A program made the translations under genes and the position numbers. Shown piece after piece: positions 1-5,499 of a stretch of 5,502 bases of DNA. The notes under the pieces are model-generated. The model was not told where the DNA came from and ran no database searches. It worked only from the letters and a program-made list of their open reading frames with translations. Location of the stretch: NCBI GenBank assembly GCA_021795795.1, contig JAJYPA010000542.1, forward strand, positions 1 through 5,502. The letters run 5' to 3'. The stretch's first letter is position 1. Every line of letters begins with the position of its first letter. The DNA comes from Pseudomonadota bacterium. GTDB lineage: Bacteria; Pseudomonadota; Gammaproteobacteria; Halothiobacillales; Halothiobacillaceae.

Positions 1-269
1 AATGGAATGGCGTGGTAATCTACCAACTCTGTTGACGGATATTCAAGTACGAACACTGGACCATATTCTTTATATGGGCCAGCCACAGTAAATGGGCAGT
101 AACTTGCCAAGATGAGCCTCTCACCAGGCATTGCTCTACGAAGTACATCCCTGCAAGGTTCACCGCCATGCGCTGCCAGTTTGATAACTTTTTGGTTCTG
201 GTCATCTAGCCCAGCATCACGAATTTTTAGAAGAAAATCTGTTCGTAGTGTACGTATTACAATTTTCAT
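1..269 (-). CDS. DUF1203 family protein, N-terminal part (runs off the left edge)
   Basis: Reading the minus strand from 269 gives 89 codons with no stop, beginning MKIVIRTLRTDFLLKIRDAG. The stretch GGEPCRDVLRRAMPGERLIL (about residues 36-55), followed by ASYCPF and GPYKEYGPVFV, is the usual DUF1203 (PF06718) pattern: a G-x-PCR segment, a PGE turn and a GPVFV strand. The family is about 150 residues long, so roughly the last third is outside the window. The start is supported by AAGG about 7 bases upstream on the minus strand. It lies 59 bases downstream of fabV in the same direction with no strong terminator between, so co-transcription is possible. DUF1203 has no established biochemical role and I assign none. 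The family call rests on remembered motif pattern only. Confidence 0.8.
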   Translation of the reverse strand, partial: MKIVIRTLRTDFLLKIRDAGLDDQNQKVIKLAAHGGEPCRDVLRRAMPGERLILASYCPFTVAGPYKEYGPVFVLEYPSTELVDYHAIP

Positions 270-328
270 AATGAACCCTTGTGCTTGTCACCTAATGTGG
301 CGCGAGTTATGCAGTGCCCGGCGTACAT

Positions 329-1519
329 TCACTGCACAAGATCGATCAGACCATTTATCCTCACGTCCACATTTACATCAGCGTCGTAATCAACACCAGT
401 TATACCAAAACCGAATAACTTCAGAAAATCGCCACGAAAACCGTGAAAGTCGCTTAAGGAATGGAGGTTTTCGGTGGTCACCTGAGGCCATAGCTTTTCC
501 ACAGCGCTCTGAATCTCAGGGCGCGTTTCTTTTTCATCCACGCGGTTACGGCCTCCATAGTCGCGGCGAGGATCAGCGCTATACAGGCATTCGCTAAAGA
601 GACGGTGGATCTGCTCAATGCAACCTTCATGAGAACCGTCCTGCTTCATCACCCGAAACAGTAAGGCCAGGTAGAGCGGCATCATGGGGATTGCAGCGCT
701 GGATTGGGTCACTACGGCTTTCAGCACGGAGACAGTGGCATCGAAACCCTCGCTGCGTAGTGTACTGGCGGCCTGATCCAAATCTTTCTTCGCCGCACCT
801 ATCGTGCCCTCCCAATAAATATCGCGTGTGATTTCTTCACCCACATAGGTGTAGGCTGTGGTCTTGCAGCCGGGTGCCACAACGCCAGCCACATGCAAGG
901 CACGAAGCCAGCGCTTCCAGTCGTCGCCACCCATTACGGCAACCGTATCGTCGATTTCTTCCTGAGTTGCGGGCTGCAGCGTGAACTGTTTGATAGACTC
1001 GCGGTCAGTATCGAGCCCCGTTTGGGTTACTGATTTACCAATAGGTTTCAAGATGGATGAATGAAGTACCTCAGTATCTGGATGTCGACGACGCGGTGAT
1101 GCCAAGCTGTACACCACCAAATCTATTTGGTCGAGATCAGCCTTGATCAGTTCGATAGTCTTTTCTTTCACGACATCAGAAAAGGCGTCGCCGTTGATAT
1201 TCTTTGCATACAACCCAGCTTTGTCCGCAGCATTCTGAAACGCGGCCGAGTTATACCAACCGGCGCTGGCGGTGCGATTGCCGGTCGCGGGCTTTTCAAA
1301 AAACAAACCGATAGTACGAGCACCACAACCGAATGCAGCAGCGATCCGCGATGCCAATCCGTAGCCGGTGGATGCGCCAATCACAAGTACACGTTTGGGA
1401 GTACTGGGGATAAGATCCTGATCCTGGATAAAGCGGATCTGCTCGGCAACATTAATCTGACATCCGACCGGGTGCGCGGTTGTGCAAATAAAACCTTTTA
1501 CTTTTTGTTTGATAACCAT
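329..1519 (-). CDS. fabV: FabV-type NADH-dependent enoyl-ACP (trans-2-enoyl-CoA) reductase
   Basis: This cytosolic enzyme catalyses the last step of each fatty-acid elongation cycle, reducing trans-2-enoyl-ACP to acyl-ACP with NADH. The 396-residue product matches the usual FabV length of about 400. The N-terminus [20 protein letters not shown] is diagnostic. The Rossmann glycine motif GASTGYG is at 48-54, FFEKP follows strand 2 (73-77), [10 protein letters not shown] is at 133-142, and the catalytic Y-x8-K motif is Tyr235 and Lys244, the same numbering reported for characterised Fab[10 protein letters not shown] (280-288) and [14 protein letters not shown] (365-378) are further family blocks. 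The start at 1519 is chosen because AAGGAAAGAG sits just upstream on the minus strand and the family N-terminus begins there; the frame stays open 42 codons further up, but that part has no FabV similarity. FabV enzymes are known to tolerate triclosan, unlike most FabI. It is the only complete housekeeping-type gene here, with all key residues present. Confidence 0.97.
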   Translation of the reverse strand: MVIKQKVKGFICTTAHPVGCQINVAEQIRFIQDQDLIPSTPKRVLVIGASTGYGLASRIAAAFGCGARTIGLFFEKPATGNRTASAGWYNSAAFQNAADKAGLYAKNINGDAFSDVVKEKTIELIKADLDQIDLVVYSLASPRRRHPDTEVLHSSILKPIGKSVTQTGLDTDRESIKQFTLQPATQEEIDDTVAVMGGDDWKRWLRALHVAGVVAPGCKTTAYTYVGEEITRDIYWEGTIGAAKKDLDQAASTLRSEGFDATVSVLKAVVTQSSAAIPMMPLYLALLFRVMKQDGSHEGCIEQIHRLFSECLYSADPRRDYGGRNRVDEKETRPEIQSAVEKLWPQVTTENLHSLSDFHGFRGDFLKLFGFGITGVDYDADVNVDVRINGLIDLVQ

Positions 1520-1791
1520 ATTCTCTTTCCTTGCAGACTCTCGAGGTGCTGCGACAGAACAGTGCTTGGAGCCGCGCAGAGAGATATATCCCCGGTTGAA
1601 GATAGTGAATAGAGAGCAACCATGCGCCCCGGGCAGTTTACGCATGAGTCGCCTGGCAACGCAACCGCAGAGCCAGCATTTGACCAGATTGCAGAGTGTC
1701 GTATAGCATTGGTCCGCAGCTCACAGAACATAGCCAGTGTTCAGTAAATCCATATGGAGTGCACAACCGAGAGGGATCCCAACCGGTGGAG
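1520..1791. other. Intergenic region between the luxR-type gene and fabV, no gene seen
   Basis: These 272 bases are upstream of fabV and downstream of the regulator, both on the minus strand. Open frames across it give peptides without recognisable composition or a supported start. Visible are a strong fabV Shine-Dalgarno next to 1519, a 10-base palindrome TCCATATGGA at 1749-1758, and a GAACA-N7-TGTTC dyad at 1726-1742. No convincing sigma70 promoter pair, lux-box or T-tailed hairpin was found by eye, but a fabV promoter is expected somewhere here. Confidence 0.6.
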
Positions 1792-2503
1792 TCAGAGCAA
1801 CCCCAGCACTGCCGCCCGCAACACGGCATCGGTTTTATTGGTGGCATTTAATTTTGCCATGGCATTATGCACATGGAAGTTGACCGTACGCTCAGAAATA
1901 TGCAGCATTTCGGCGATTTTTCCGGCGGTGTTGCCGTCCCCGGCCCAGCGCAGCACCTCTGTTTCACGCCGGGAGAGTGCTGCGTTCAGTTCGGGGGCAA
2001 AGTCTAGGGGCCACGAGACGCCGTAACGCCCAATGCGCCGCTTCGGTCAGCCGCAAAACGCGAGCCGATATGGCCTGCCATTCGATATCCGTGATCTCGT
2101 CTCCCGGGCGCGCCAACGTCAACATGCCCATAACACCACCCGCATCCCGACAAATATTTGCGAGGCCCGACTGGAGGCCATAAGATTGCGCCTCCTCCCA
2201 GAATGCATGCTCGGTAGCGAACAGCTCCTCTGACCAGACAAAAGGGCCGATGGCCCGCAAGGCCTGACGTACGGTGGGATCAATGGCCAGATAATTGTGT
2301 GCGGCATATTGCGCCGTCCAATCGGTTGGATAATTACACAGCATGATGACTGGAGGATTGCTCAGGGGGATCGGCAGGCGGAGTCCGTAGGCGCAATAAT
2401 CAAATCCCAGTTGATGCGCCAGGGAGGTCATGGTTTTGAGCACTTGCGCTTCACTCTCGGCGGGTAGAAACGATTGGAGAATATGTTCTTCCCATGGTCC
2501 CAC
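1792..2503 (-). pseudogene. LuxR-family AHL-responsive regulator, frameshifted between its two domains
   Basis: LuxR-type receptors bind an acyl-homoserine lactone with the N-terminal domain and a lux-box with a C-terminal helix-turn-helix. Frame one runs from a GTG at 2503 to a TGA at 1964 (179 residues). It carries the six conserved ligand-domain positions: Trp62, Tyr66, Asp75, Pro76, Trp90 and Gly113. The DNA-binding domain is in the +1 frame, ending at TGA 1792-1794, and reads LSRRETEVLRWAGDGNTAGK, then a HISERTVNFHVHNAMAKL recognition region, with the expected Glu, Leu and Gly of the family. Joining the frames at a C5 run (1993-1997) by ignoring one C gives a normal 236-residue protein. 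The GTG start is chosen because an in-frame TGA lies close upstream and GGGGGAAG precedes it. The gene is divergent from the NTF2-like gene, with a lux-box between them. Either this is a recent loss, a sequencing error in a homopolymer, or translational slippage; the ligand-binding half alone could still be made. Confidence 0.9.
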
Positions 2504-2507
2504 GCGG

Positions 2508-2515
2508 CTTCCCCC
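2508..2515 (-). promoter_or_regulatory. Ribosome binding site deciding the GTG start of the luxR-type gene
   Basis: On the minus strand GGGGGAAG ends 4 bases before GTG at 2503. The frame is closed by TGA a few codons upstream (about 2527-2529), so this GTG is the only plausible start for the ligand-binding domain. Confidence 0.6.
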
Positions 2516-2528
2516 GTCAACAATTCAC

Positions 2529-2556
2529 GCTGCCTCAAGATGACTTCATGGGCAGC
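2529..2556. repeat. Inverted repeat GCTGCC-N16-GGCAGC in the luxR leader region
   Basis: Perfect 6-base arms at 2529-2534 and 2551-2556 flank 16 bases. In the luxR-type transcript this would be a stem-loop starting 26 bases before the GTG. It has no T-run, so it is not a terminator; it could be an operator or a leader hairpin. The function is inferred only from position. Confidence 0.35.
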
Positions 2557-2586
2557 CACGCGATGCCCCTTTCGAGCGCACCGGCA

Positions 2587-2606
2587 CCCTGTCAAAACTG
2601 ACAGCT
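2587..2606 (+). promoter_or_regulatory. lux-box-like operator (LuxR/AHL binding site)
   Basis: The core CTGTCAAAACTGACAG (2589-2604) fits the lux-box rule CTGT-N8-ACAG within a 20-base element, and its dyad is perfect for 6 bases on each side. It lies in the divergent gap beside a LuxR-family gene, the classical location. The centre (2596.5) is 72 bases upstream of the NTF2-like ATG and 93 from the regulator's GTG. Each arm contains TGACA, so it supplies a -35-like element to both strands: CTGACA at 2598-2603 on plus, TTGACA at 2590-2595 on minus. Binding has not been shown. Confidence 0.75.
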
Positions 2607-2639
2607 GGACAACACCATCAGGGAGCATAGTACCATTGG
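2598..2639 (+). promoter_or_regulatory. Putative class II LuxR-dependent promoter for the NTF2-like gene
   Basis: CATAGT at 2626-2631 matches TATAAT at 4 of 6 positions, and a start at G2638 or G2639 places the lux-box centre near -42, the geometry of LuxR class II activation. The only good -35 match (CTGACA, 2598-2603) is 22 bases from it, too far for unaided sigma70 use, which fits a promoter that needs an activator. The leader would be about 30 bases. This is inferred from spacing. Confidence 0.45.
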
Positions 2640-2668
2640 CCGAGTCGATCCATCACCAGGCTATTATT

Positions 2669-3061
2669 ATGCCTTTGGAGATACGCGTGAAAGTGACCGA
2701 TCCACAAAGCCTCAATGAGGATTACAACAAACTGTTTCGCGCCGGTGACCTCGAAGGCTTGGTGAGCCTATACGAGGCAAGTGCTGTCCTTTGCCCTGCA
2801 CCTGGGCATCTGCTTACGGGCCACGAACAGATTCGAGAGCAGTTGAAAGCGTTACTTACTTTGCAAGGAGAACTGGTCGCTACGCAGCTATCCTGCGTGC
2901 AACAGGATGACTTGGCGATGCTGCATGCCAAATGGCGCTTCAACGGCACTGACGCAGCGGGCAACCCGGTAGATATCGGAGGCCACTCTTCTAAGCTGGC
3001 AAGAAGAGGGGCGGAGGGAGGATGGCGGTACGTCATGGATCTGCCTGTTGCACTTTCTTGA
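2669..3061 (+). CDS. NTF2-like / SnoaL-like (DUF4440-type) small protein
   Basis: The 130-residue product has the layout of the SgcJ/YybH/DUF4440 branch of the NTF2-like superfamily. An N-terminal helix SLNEDYNKLFRAGDLEGLVS (14-33) leads to LYEASAVLCPAPGHLLTG (34-51), helix EQIREQLKALL (53-63), a strand with HAKWRF (86-91), and the closing GGWRYVMDLP motif (117-126). These cone-shaped proteins usually dimerise around a pocket and serve as small isomerases, cyclases or ligand-binding partners, often in specialised-metabolism clusters; substrate cannot be predicted. The frame extends to 2474, but the upstream part overlaps the operator and regulator start and has no family similarity. ATG 2669 has a weak AGG 8 bases upstream. 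GTG 2687 is an alternative with a better GGAG 6 bases before it (124 residues). It is first in the putative plus-strand unit, directly behind the lux-box. Confidence 0.8.
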   Translation: MPLEIRVKVTDPQSLNEDYNKLFRAGDLEGLVSLYEASAVLCPAPGHLLTGHEQIREQLKALLTLQGELVATQLSCVQQDDLAMLHAKWRFNGTDAAGNPVDIGGHSSKLARRGAEGGWRYVMDLPVALS

Positions 3062-3237
3062 GTGCGTCAAGCTCTTGCTCGTGGCCTTATGGGGTGCCGA
3101 CCAAACATCTGCGGGGTTCTGTTATCCACGACTAACGCTGGATGGCCCCAATCCACCCTACTGTACACACGGCTTCACTGCGGTCTGGCTGGATAATTTG
3201 TCGTTGGACCATCTCACCGTTGAAAGGACTAACATCA
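3062..3237. other. Intergenic region between the NTF2-like and EthD genes, no gene seen
   Basis: A 176-base gap. The open frames through it are unsupported and overlap the ends of both neighbours. No T-tailed hairpin or second lux-box was seen, so read-through is possible. AAAGGA at 3223-3228, 9 bases before ATG 3238, serves the EthD gene. Confidence 0.5.
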
Positions 3238-3603
3238 ATGATCAAACTGGTTATGTGCGTTCGCCGTCGCGCAGATCTTTCTCGCGCTGAATTCCAAGAT
3301 TATTGGCTCAATCATCACGGCCCTCTTTTCCAGAAATTCGCCGAGACTTACAAGGCTATTCGGTATATTCAGAGTCACACGATCAACACGCCGCTCAACG
3401 ACAACGTAAAGAAGGCCAGAGGGATGTCGGAAGAATACGATGGCATCGCCGAAATCTGGTGGGAATCCGAAAAAGATTTTATTGAAGCCATTAGCGCTCC
3501 CGATGGACAAAAACTTCGAACAATCTTTCTTGAAGATGAAGCGAAATTTCTGGACTTCACCAGATCATCTGCTTTCTTTACCGAGGAACACATTATTGTG
3601 TAA
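3238..3603 (+). CDS. EthD domain protein (dimeric alpha/beta-barrel fold)
   Basis: The 121-residue product fits a single EthD domain. It opens with the strand MIKLVMCVRRR (1-11), followed by the family segment LSRAEFQDYWLNHHGPLFQK (14-33) with the F-x2-YW-x3-HGP signature, YIQSHTIN (43-50), YDGIAEIWWES (67-77), and FLEDEAKFLDFTRS (97-110). EthD proteins belong to the ferredoxin-like dimeric barrels that include ring-modifying enzymes; the namesake is needed for ethyl tert-butyl ether breakdown in Rhodococcus, and fungal members act on polyketides. The exact reaction here is unknown. The frame is open to 3142 but only the ATG at 3238 has a Shine-Dalgarno and the family N-terminus. It lies between the NTF2-like and GST genes on the same strand and ends with tandem TAA TAA stops. 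Confidence 0.9.
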   Translation: MIKLVMCVRRRADLSRAEFQDYWLNHHGPLFQKFAETYKAIRYIQSHTINTPLNDNVKKARGMSEEYDGIAEIWWESEKDFIEAISAPDGQKLRTIFLEDEAKFLDFTRSSAFFTEEHIIV

Positions 3604-3689
3604 TAAGGGGTTTAACCCGCGTATTGAGGGATTGTCGGCACCTCAAGCCACATGTTCCACTAGACTCGACGGATTCATGAACCCACAAC

Positions 3690-3693
3690 GGAG
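3690..3693 (+). promoter_or_regulatory. Ribosome binding site of the GST gene
   Basis: GGAG lies 6 bases before ATG 3700, ideal spacing, and fixes the start. The 96-base gap from the EthD stop (3604-3699) holds only a short GGGTT-T-AACCC dyad without a T-run, so it does not look like a terminator. Confidence 0.6.
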
Positions 3694-3699
3694 ACAAGC

Positions 3700-4341
3700 A
3701 TGATCCTCTTCTATGCCGCTGGCGCGAGTTCGCTCGCGCCCCACATCTTACTCCGTGAGGCGAAGCTTTCTTTTTCGCTGGAGAAGGTCGATCTAAGGTC
3801 CAAACGCTGGTCAGGGGGCGACTATAACGAGATTAATCCCAAATCCTATGTGCCGGCTTTGAAACTGGAAGAGGGCGATGTGCTCACCGAATGTGCGGTA
3901 ATCCTGCAATTTATCGCAGATTTAAAGCCGGAGCAGGGGCTCTTGCCAACTCTGCCGCTTCGCTCACGTTATCACGCTCTGGAATGGCTCAATTTTATCG
4001 CCACCGAGATCCACAAGAATTTCATTACCCCAGAACGGCACGGCGGCGTTGCCGCGAATTTCCTGTCCAAGACTGCCGCAGGACAGCAAGTCACGCGTGT
4101 TCTGGTCTCACCGCGCCTGGCCTACGTTGATCGGGCGCTGGATGGCCGCAGTTACCTGATGGGCGACTCGTTCACCGCCCCTGATGCATATTTATTCGTC
4201 ATGCTGACGTGGGCGCAGCGGCTTGAGTTTGACCTGTCGTCGTGGCGCAGCCTTTTAAATTATTTCGAGCGAATTGCTATGATGCCTTCAGTTTGCGAGG
4301 CCCGCGCAATTGAAGGACCGCCGCATTCACTGAGAGATTAA
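3700..4341 (+). CDS. Glutathione S-transferase, beta-class (GstA-like), active-site Cys replaced by Ser
   Basis: A soluble 213-residue protein with the two-domain GST layout; GstA-type enzymes are about 201-205 residues. The thioredoxin-like domain covers about 1-80: start MILFYAAGASSLAPHILLRE, INPKSYVPAL with the cis-proline at Pro52, and the glutathione-binding turn LTECAVILQF (62-71, Glu64-Cys65). The helical domain has YHALEWLNFIATEIHKNF (91-108), with His105 and Lys106 matching His106/Lys107 of characterised beta-class enzymes, and the folding motif SFTAPDAYLF (157-166) with Asp162. The beta-class Cys10, which forms a mixed disulfide with glutathione, is Ser10 here, within G-A-S-S-L. The fold is therefore sure but the chemistry may differ: serine-type activation, isomerase, dehalogenase-like or binding only. 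It probably belongs with the EthD and NTF2-like genes. Confidence 0.95.
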   Translation: MILFYAAGASSLAPHILLREAKLSFSLEKVDLRSKRWSGGDYNEINPKSYVPALKLEEGDVLTECAVILQFIADLKPEQGLLPTLPLRSRYHALEWLNFIATEIHKNFITPERHGGVAANFLSKTAAGQQVTRVLVSPRLAYVDRALDGRSYLMGDSFTAPDAYLFVMLTWAQRLEFDLSSWRSLLNYFERIAMMPSVCEARAIEGPPHSLRD

Positions 4342-4436
4342 GGCGACGGCGGAAAAAATGCTGAAAATTTTGAATCTAGAAAGTAGATGGCTCAGGTGCG
4401 AGACTCGTCTGATGTGGGATTTTGGGGTACCAGATT

Positions 4437-4455
4437 GGCGGCATCGCCTTATTTA
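4437..4455 (+). terminator. Weak hairpin, possible terminator after the GST gene
   Basis: GGCG-GCAT-CGCC (4437-4448) is a four-base-pair stem with a four-base loop followed by TTATTTA. It lies about 95 bases after the GST stop. The stem is too short for a confident intrinsic terminator; it may only pause transcription. Confidence 0.25.
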
Positions 4456-4560
4456 TGCCTATCAATACATTTGATTATAGATTTGGGTTTTTAATGCCGA
4501 TTTTATTCTGATTTGTTAATGGAAACTTAGACCCTGTGTATATGGTGTGGTTCGTATTCG

Positions 4561-4578
4561 GCCTAAAGCACGTTAGGC
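4561..4578. repeat. Inverted repeat GCCTAA-N6-TTAGGC upstream of the methyltransferase
   Basis: Perfect 6-base arms (4561-4566 and 4573-4578) around AGCACG, ending 68 bases before ATG 4647. It is followed by a small GAAAA-G-TTTTC dyad (4587-4597). It could be an operator or a leader hairpin. It does not fit a lux-box (no CTGT-N8-ACAG). Confidence 0.4.
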
Positions 4579-4646
4579 TGCAGCATGAAAAGTTTTCTAT
4601 TCGCAGAATTCTCTATCGGTATTTCAATATAATGAGAGGTGTCGTG

Positions 4647-5444
4647 ATGAGTAAGTATCTATTGCAGGTTGGCGACAAGGGATTTGACAGACTCAAATTC
4701 ATCAATGACGTATTTGGTGAACACAGTAGGAATTTCCTGAGTCGAAGTGGCCTCAGGGAAGGGATGCGAGTTCTGGAACTTGGCTGTGGTACTGGATCCA
4801 TGACCACGTGGATTGCTAATGCCGTCGGCAAGAAGGGCCGAGTCATAGCATTGGATGCCAGTGAAAAGCAAATTAAAATAGCAAGAAACGCTATCGAAGA
4901 ATCTGGGGTTGCGAACGTTGAATTCATTTGCTCCACAGTAGCGGCACTGGAACTTCCCAGAGATTCTATTGACTTGGTTTATTCCAGACTATTATTGATG
5001 CATTTGAAAAATCCAGAGCTTGTTTTAAAAAGTATTAAAAAGCATCTAAAGATTGGCGGAATTATTTGCTGTGAGGAACCTCATGCGAGTTCTTTAATAA
5101 CCACGCCTCCCAATAAGCAAATCGAAAGTCTGAACGCGATTTTCATTGAACTCGGCAAGCTTCAGGGGTTCGATTTTAATATCGGCGATAAATTGTTGTC
5201 TATGCTGAGGGCAACGGGCTATTCGATTTTACATGCTTGCTTTGTTCAGCCCATCATCTCAATGGCCGATGCGACTGAATTCGTTTTAATGGGTGCCAAA
5301 GAAGTGGCTCCTATTGCCGTCCAGTGCGGGATGTTGAGTGAGGCAGAGACTCAGGATATGCTGCACGAAATGGCTACAAGAATTATTGATGCAGATTCCT
5401 ATTACACGTTTCCAAGACAGGCCCAAGTCTCTGGGTACCGGTAA
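4647..5444 (+). CDS. Class I SAM-dependent methyltransferase
   Basis: The 265-residue product has a Rossmann-type methyltransferase domain: motif I RVLELGCGTG (41-50) for S-adenosylmethionine, the acidic end of strand 2 in GRVIALD (64-70, Asp70), SGVANVEFICSTVAALELP (86-104), SIDLVYSRLLLMHL (107-120) as motif IV region, and LKIGGIICCEEPH (134-146). The N-terminus MSKYLLQVGDKGFDRLKFIN and a helical C-terminal part (about 180-265) are typical of small-molecule methyltransferases of the UbiE/Methyltransf_25-like group. The acceptor cannot be predicted. ATG 4647 is chosen because GAGAGG lies 7 bases upstream; the earlier in-frame ATGs at 4536 and 4632 lack family similarity. Composition is clearly more AT-rich than the rest of the window (4981-5100 has 38 G/C in 120 by hand count), so it may have a different origin from the neighbouring cassette. 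Methylation would suit a specialised-metabolite pathway, but the link is only positional. Confidence 0.92.
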   Translation: MSKYLLQVGDKGFDRLKFINDVFGEHSRNFLSRSGLREGMRVLELGCGTGSMTTWIANAVGKKGRVIALDASEKQIKIARNAIEESGVANVEFICSTVAALELPRDSIDLVYSRLLLMHLKNPELVLKSIKKHLKIGGIICCEEPHASSLITTPPNKQIESLNAIFIELGKLQGFDFNIGDKLLSMLRATGYSILHACFVQPIISMADATEFVLMGAKEVAPIAVQCGMLSEAETQDMLHEMATRIIDADSYYTFPRQAQVSGYR

Positions 5445-5481
5445 TGCTATAAAGGTCAAGATGTAATCTGTGTGCTCGATG

Positions 5482-5499
5482 TGGTGAGCGCGCTCTCCA
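5482..5499. repeat. Near-palindrome at the right edge
   Basis: TGGTGAGCGCGCTCTCCA contains the perfect palindrome GAGCGCGCTC (5486-5495) and is symmetric over 18 bases except for one T/T pair. It lies 38 bases after the methyltransferase stop. It may be an operator or the first part of a terminator cut by the window edge; no T-run is visible before the end. Confidence 0.3.

Larger units (their letters stand above)
4342..4646. other. AT-rich intergenic region before the methyltransferase
   Basis: These 305 bases hold no supported gene; the methyltransferase frame is open back to 4536 but that extension has no family similarity. Base composition drops to AT-rich from about 4450. It contains a short hairpin with a T-rich tail (4437-4455), an inverted repeat at 4561-4578, and a TATAAT at 4628-4633. 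A promoter for the methyltransferase is likely here, but no convincing -35/-10 pair with normal spacing could be fixed by eye. Confidence 0.5.

Noticed and set aside
310..336. TGCAGTG-N13-CACTGCA dyad across the fabV stop as a terminator
   Set aside because: A 7-base stem with a large loop, overlapping the coding end and lacking a T-run on the minus strand; co-transcription with the DUF1203 gene is not excluded.
112..597. Plus-strand open frame of 161 codons
   Set aside because: It lies antisense across the DUF1203 start and the fabV 3' end, has no ribosome site and no recognisable protein pattern; the opposite strand codes for conserved families.
1127..1612. Plus-strand open frame of 161 codons
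   Set aside because: Antisense shadow of the fabV N-terminal half, whose Rossmann motif is unmistakable.
1638..1847. Minus-strand open frame of 69 codons overlapping the regulator's 3' end
   Set aside because: It runs in another frame through the conserved helix-turn-helix, is rich in Cys/Pro without pattern, and has no Shine-Dalgarno.
1991..2010. prfB-like programmed frameshift in the luxR-type gene
   Set aside because: CUU is followed by UGC rather than a stop, and there is no AGGGGG-type stimulator just upstream in the message, so programmed control is not supported; kept only as an alternative to mutation or error.
1754..2026. Plus-strand open frame of 90 codons over the LuxR DNA-binding region
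   Set aside because: Antisense shadow; the minus-strand reading gives a textbook LuxR helix-turn-helix.
2722..3036. Minus-strand open frame of 104 codons
   Set aside because: Antisense shadow of the NTF2-like gene.
3048..3290. Plus-strand 80-codon frame in the NTF2-EthD gap
   Set aside because: Overlaps both neighbours, lacks a ribosome site, and has no domain-like pattern.
3235..3510. Minus-strand open frame of 91 codons
   Set aside because: Antisense shadow of the EthD gene, no start signal.
4613..4936. Minus-strand 107-codon frame opposite the methyltransferase
   Set aside because: Antisense of the SAM-binding motif region; no ribosome site or family pattern.
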